41,111 nt of DNA from Novosphingobium aquimarinum. Its GTDB lineage: Bacteria > Pseudomonadota > Alphaproteobacteria > Sphingomonadales > Sphingomonadaceae. The stretch is from NCBI RefSeq assembly GCF_009746585.1, contig NZ_WRPO01000029.1:1-41111 (forward strand), in the 5' to 3' direction. Position 1 is the stretch's first letter, and each line of letters starts with the position of its first letter. A program made the translations under genes and the position numbers. The notes under the pieces were generated by a model. It saw only the letters and a program-made list of their open reading frames with translations, ran no database searches and was not told the DNA's origin. Below are positions 39,114 through 41,111 of this stretch, piece by piece.

Positions 39114-40714
39114 TACATCCGGAACACGCCGAACGAGGAGCGTTCTGCAATGGGGGCGTTGATCGTGGCGGCAAAGGCGAGGCCCAGCACGTCGCGCGTC
39201 TGTGCGGGATCGATGACGCCATCGTCCCAAAGCCGCGCCGTTGCATAATAGGGATTGCCCTCATCCTCATATTTCTGGCGAACCGGCGCCTTGAAGGCTT
39301 CGACCTGCGCCGGTGTCCAGCTGGCCGCGTCACGGTGAACGTTCGCCAGCACGCTGGCCGCCTGCTCGCCGCCCATCACCGAAATGCGGCTGTTGGGCCA
39401 GGTGAACAGGAAGCGCGGGCCATAGGCACGGCCGCACATGCCGTAATTGCCGGCGCCAAAGCTCCCACCGATGAGCACGGTGATCTTCGGCACACTCGCC
39501 GTCGCCACGGCCGTGACGAGCTTGGCGCCGTTTTTCGCTATGCCTTCCGCTTCATATTTGCCGCCGACCATGAAGCCGGAGATGTTCTGAAGGAACAGCA
39601 GCGGAATTCGACGCTGGCATGCCAATTCGATGAAATGCGCGCCCTTGACCGCGCTTTCGCTGAACAGCACGCCATTGTTCGCAAGGATCGCGACCGGCAT
39701 GCCCCAGATATGGGCAAAGCCGCAGACGAGCGTGCCGCCGTAGAGCGCCTTGAACTCGTGAAATTCGGATGCGTCGACGATGCGGGCGATCACCTCCCGC
39801 ACATCATAGGGCGCACGGACATCCTGCGGCACGATGCCGTACAGTTCCTCTGTCGCGAATTTGGGCGGGCACGATTCGCGCAGGTTGAGATCCGGCTTGA
39901 AATCGGGTTGCAGCGTGGAGACGATGTCCCGCACGATGGTCAGCGCATGATCGTCATTTTCCGCGACATGATCCACCACGCCGGACTTGCGCCCGTGCAG
40001 GTCGCCGCCACCCAGATCCTCTGCGCTGATGACCTCGCCCGTCGCCGCCTGAACGAGCGGCGGGCCGGCAAGGAAGATCGTTCCCTGGTTACGAACGATC
40101 ACCGTTTCATCCGACATCGCCGGCACATAGGCGCCGCCCGCCGTGCAACTGCCCATGACGCAGGCGATTTGCGGGATGCCGCGCGCGCTCATGCTCGCCT
40201 GGTTATAGAAGATGCGGCCGAAATGCTCGCGGTCGGGAAAGACCTCGGCCTGGTTGGGCAGGTTCGCGCCGCCGCTGTCGACCAGATAGATGCAGGGAAG
40301 CCGGTTCTCCAGCGCGATCTCCTGCGCACGCAGATGTTTTTTGACGGTCATCGGGAAATAGGTCCCGCCCTTCACCGTCGCATCGTTGCAGGCGATCATG
40401 ACCTGCCGCCCCGACACCCGGCCGATGCCCGCGATTACACCTGCTCCCGGCACTTCGTCGCCGTACAACCCGTTGGCGGCGAGTTGCCCCACCTCCAGAA
40501 AGGGCGAGCCCGGATCAAGCAGCCGCTCGACGCGCTCGCGCGGCAACAGCTTGCCTCGCGCGACATGCTTCGCGCGGGCGTTTTCCGATCCGCCCTGCGC
40601 GGCGGCGGCAACCTTCTCGCGCAATTCCTCGGCCAGCGCCCGGTTATGGGCAGCATTGGCGCGGAAGCCCTCGGCGTCGGGCGACAGCCTGGTGTCGATG
40701 ACGGGCGCGCTCAT
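39113..40714 (-). CDS. liuB: Methylcrotonyl-CoA carboxylase, beta subunit (carboxyltransferase)
   Basis: This subunit transfers the carboxyl group from biotin to 3-methylcrotonyl-CoA. The 533 residues have the characteristic MCC opening RGKLLPRERVERLLDPGSPF and the oxyanion/CoA elements GSCTAGGAYVPAMSDE and FGAGNYGMCGRAYGPRF. The second carboxyltransferase lobe contains FLQNISGFMVGGKYEAEGI. Length and order are those of MCC rather than propionyl-CoA carboxylase. It overlaps liuA and liuD. Confidence 0.94.
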   Translation of the reverse strand: MSAPVIDTRLSPDAEGFRANAAHNRALAEELREKVAAAAQGGSENARAKHVARGKLLPRERVERLLDPGSPFLEVGQLAANGLYGDEVPGAGVIAGIGRVSGRQVMIACNDATVKGGTYFPMTVKKHLRAQEIALENRLPCIYLVDSGGANLPNQAEVFPDREHFGRIFYNQASMSARGIPQIACVMGSCTAGGAYVPAMSDETVIVRNQGTIFLAGPPLVQAATGEVISAEDLGGGDLHGRKSGVVDHVAENDDHALTIVRDIVSTLQPDFKPDLNLRESCPPKFATEELYGIVPQDVRAPYDVREVIARIVDASEFHEFKALYGGTLVCGFAHIWGMPVAILANNGVLFSESAVKGAHFIELACQRRIPLLFLQNISGFMVGGKYEAEGIAKNGAKLVTAVATASVPKITVLIGGSFGAGNYGMCGRAYGPRFLFTWPNSRISVMGGEQAASVLANVHRDAASWTPAQVEAFKAPVRQKYEDEGNPYYATARLWDDGVIDPAQTRDVLGLAFAATINAPIAERSSFGVFRM

Positions 40715-40988
40715 GCTCCGATCAACTCCCGGCCGATCAGCATGCGCCTGATCTCGTTCGTGCCCGCGCCGATATCCAGCAGCTTCGCGTCGCGCATGTA
40801 GCGTTCGACCGGCCAGTCCTTAGTATAGCCTGCACCGCCCAGCGCCTGCACCGCCTCCAGCGCCACCTTCATCGCATTCTCGCTGGCTAGCAGGATCGCA
40901 CCCGCCGCGTCGAAGCGCGTGGTCTTCCCCGCATCGCAGGCGCGCGCCACGGCATAGACGTAGGCGCGCGCGCTGTTGAGCGCGACAT
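40711..40988 (-). pseudogene. liuA: Isovaleryl-CoA dehydrogenase, C-terminal fragment cut by IS
   Basis: The dehydrogenase makes 3-methylcrotonyl-CoA, the substrate of the next two genes. Only the last 92 codons are left, beginning VALNSARAYVYAVARACDAG and including the FAD/CoA block QALGGAGYTKDWPVERYMRD and GAGTNEIRRMLIGRELIGA. About 290 N-terminal residues are missing because an IS21-like end starts at 40989. The stop overlaps the liuB start (ATGA). The pathway step must be supplied elsewhere, and the operon promoter is probably lost or replaced. Confidence 0.85.
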
Positions 40989-41111
40989 TGAGAACGGCGG
41001 TGCAAAATTAGACCACGGTAGCGGCGGCGAAGTGCTGCTGCGGGCGGCGTAAAAGTCGTCCACTTTTTCCCTTTCGCGATGGCGGCGAGGGGGATGAGGG
41101 ATTTACACCGT
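40989..41111 (+). mobile_element. IS21-family insertion sequence, left end (partial)
   Basis: The sequence begins TGAGAACGGCGG and shows two copies of the 20-bp terminal repeat: GGCGGTGCAAAATTAGACCA (40996-41015) and GGCGGCGTAAAAGTCGTCCA (41043-41062). The second is 19 of 20 identical to the complement of the repeat at 94-113. The element continues beyond the window. It interrupts the isovaleryl-CoA dehydrogenase gene. Relative to the IS at 1-120 it has the same orientation: right end on the left side of the window, left end here. Confidence 0.7.

Noticed and set aside
1..41111. CRISPR arrays, tRNA or rRNA genes, integrase/att sites
   Set aside because: No regularly spaced repeats, cloverleaf-like or rRNA-like segments, or site-specific recombinase genes were found by reading both strands.

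Overview
The window is high-GC alphaproteobacterial DNA, most likely from a sphingomonad (Sphingobium, Novosphingobium, Sphingopyxis or a relative). The reasons are an F-type transfer operon of the gene order I associate with sphingomonad plasmids and ICEs, a lasso-peptide precursor resembling those of Sphingopyxis/Caulobacter, dense ATGA-type gene overlaps, and a leucine-catabolism operon of alphaproteobacterial type. No rRNA, tRNA, CRISPR array, relaxase, coupling protein or replication gene is visible, so this is an internal piece of a plasmid or integrative element.

1-302: nested ends of two IS21-family insertion sequences. 303-2633 (minus strand): a lasso-peptide locus, reading helix-turn-helix regulator, GntR regulator, 46-residue precursor, fused B protease and lasso cyclase. 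The cyclase is cut off after about 78 codons by the IS. A GntR-type operator sits in the promoter of the regulator pair, and a hairpin separates the precursor from the protease. 2744-3349: an unknown minus-strand gene and a repeat-rich control region.

3539-26779 (plus strand): an almost complete F-type type IV secretion operon: small exported protein, dsbC, traA, L, E, K, B, V, C, two small membrane genes, traW, U, N, a second frameshifted traN-like gene, trbC, traF peptidase, traF thioredoxin-like, trbB-like, traH, traG. These genes build the pilus (A, L, E, K, B, V, C, W, U, F, H, trbC), fold its cysteine-rich parts (dsbC, traF, trbB) and stabilise mating pairs (N, G). Two toxin-antitoxin modules (TacAT and AbrB/VapC) lie antisense inside the operon, each exactly at a cistron junction.

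26776-34353: a stability/defence island: an antisense membrane gene beside traG, antitoxin-RES toxin, AbiEi/AbiEii, Phd/PIN, an MNT-HEPN fusion protein and HU, followed by decayed genes (WYL fragment, frameshifted conserved gene, AraC fragment). 34737-35473: an ECF sigma factor without its FecR partner, coupled to a tiny upstream ORF.

35963-40988 (minus strand): a tightly overlapped operon of leucine/isovalerate catabolism: truncated isovaleryl-CoA dehydrogenase, both methylcrotonyl-CoA carboxylase subunits, MaoC hydratase and CitE-like lyase. The dehydrogenase is cut at 40989 by another IS21-family end related to the one at 1-120 and in the same orientation. The interval between the two IS copies therefore looks like a patchwork assembled or bounded by IS21 elements, with a biosynthetic cluster broken at one end and a catabolic operon broken at the other.
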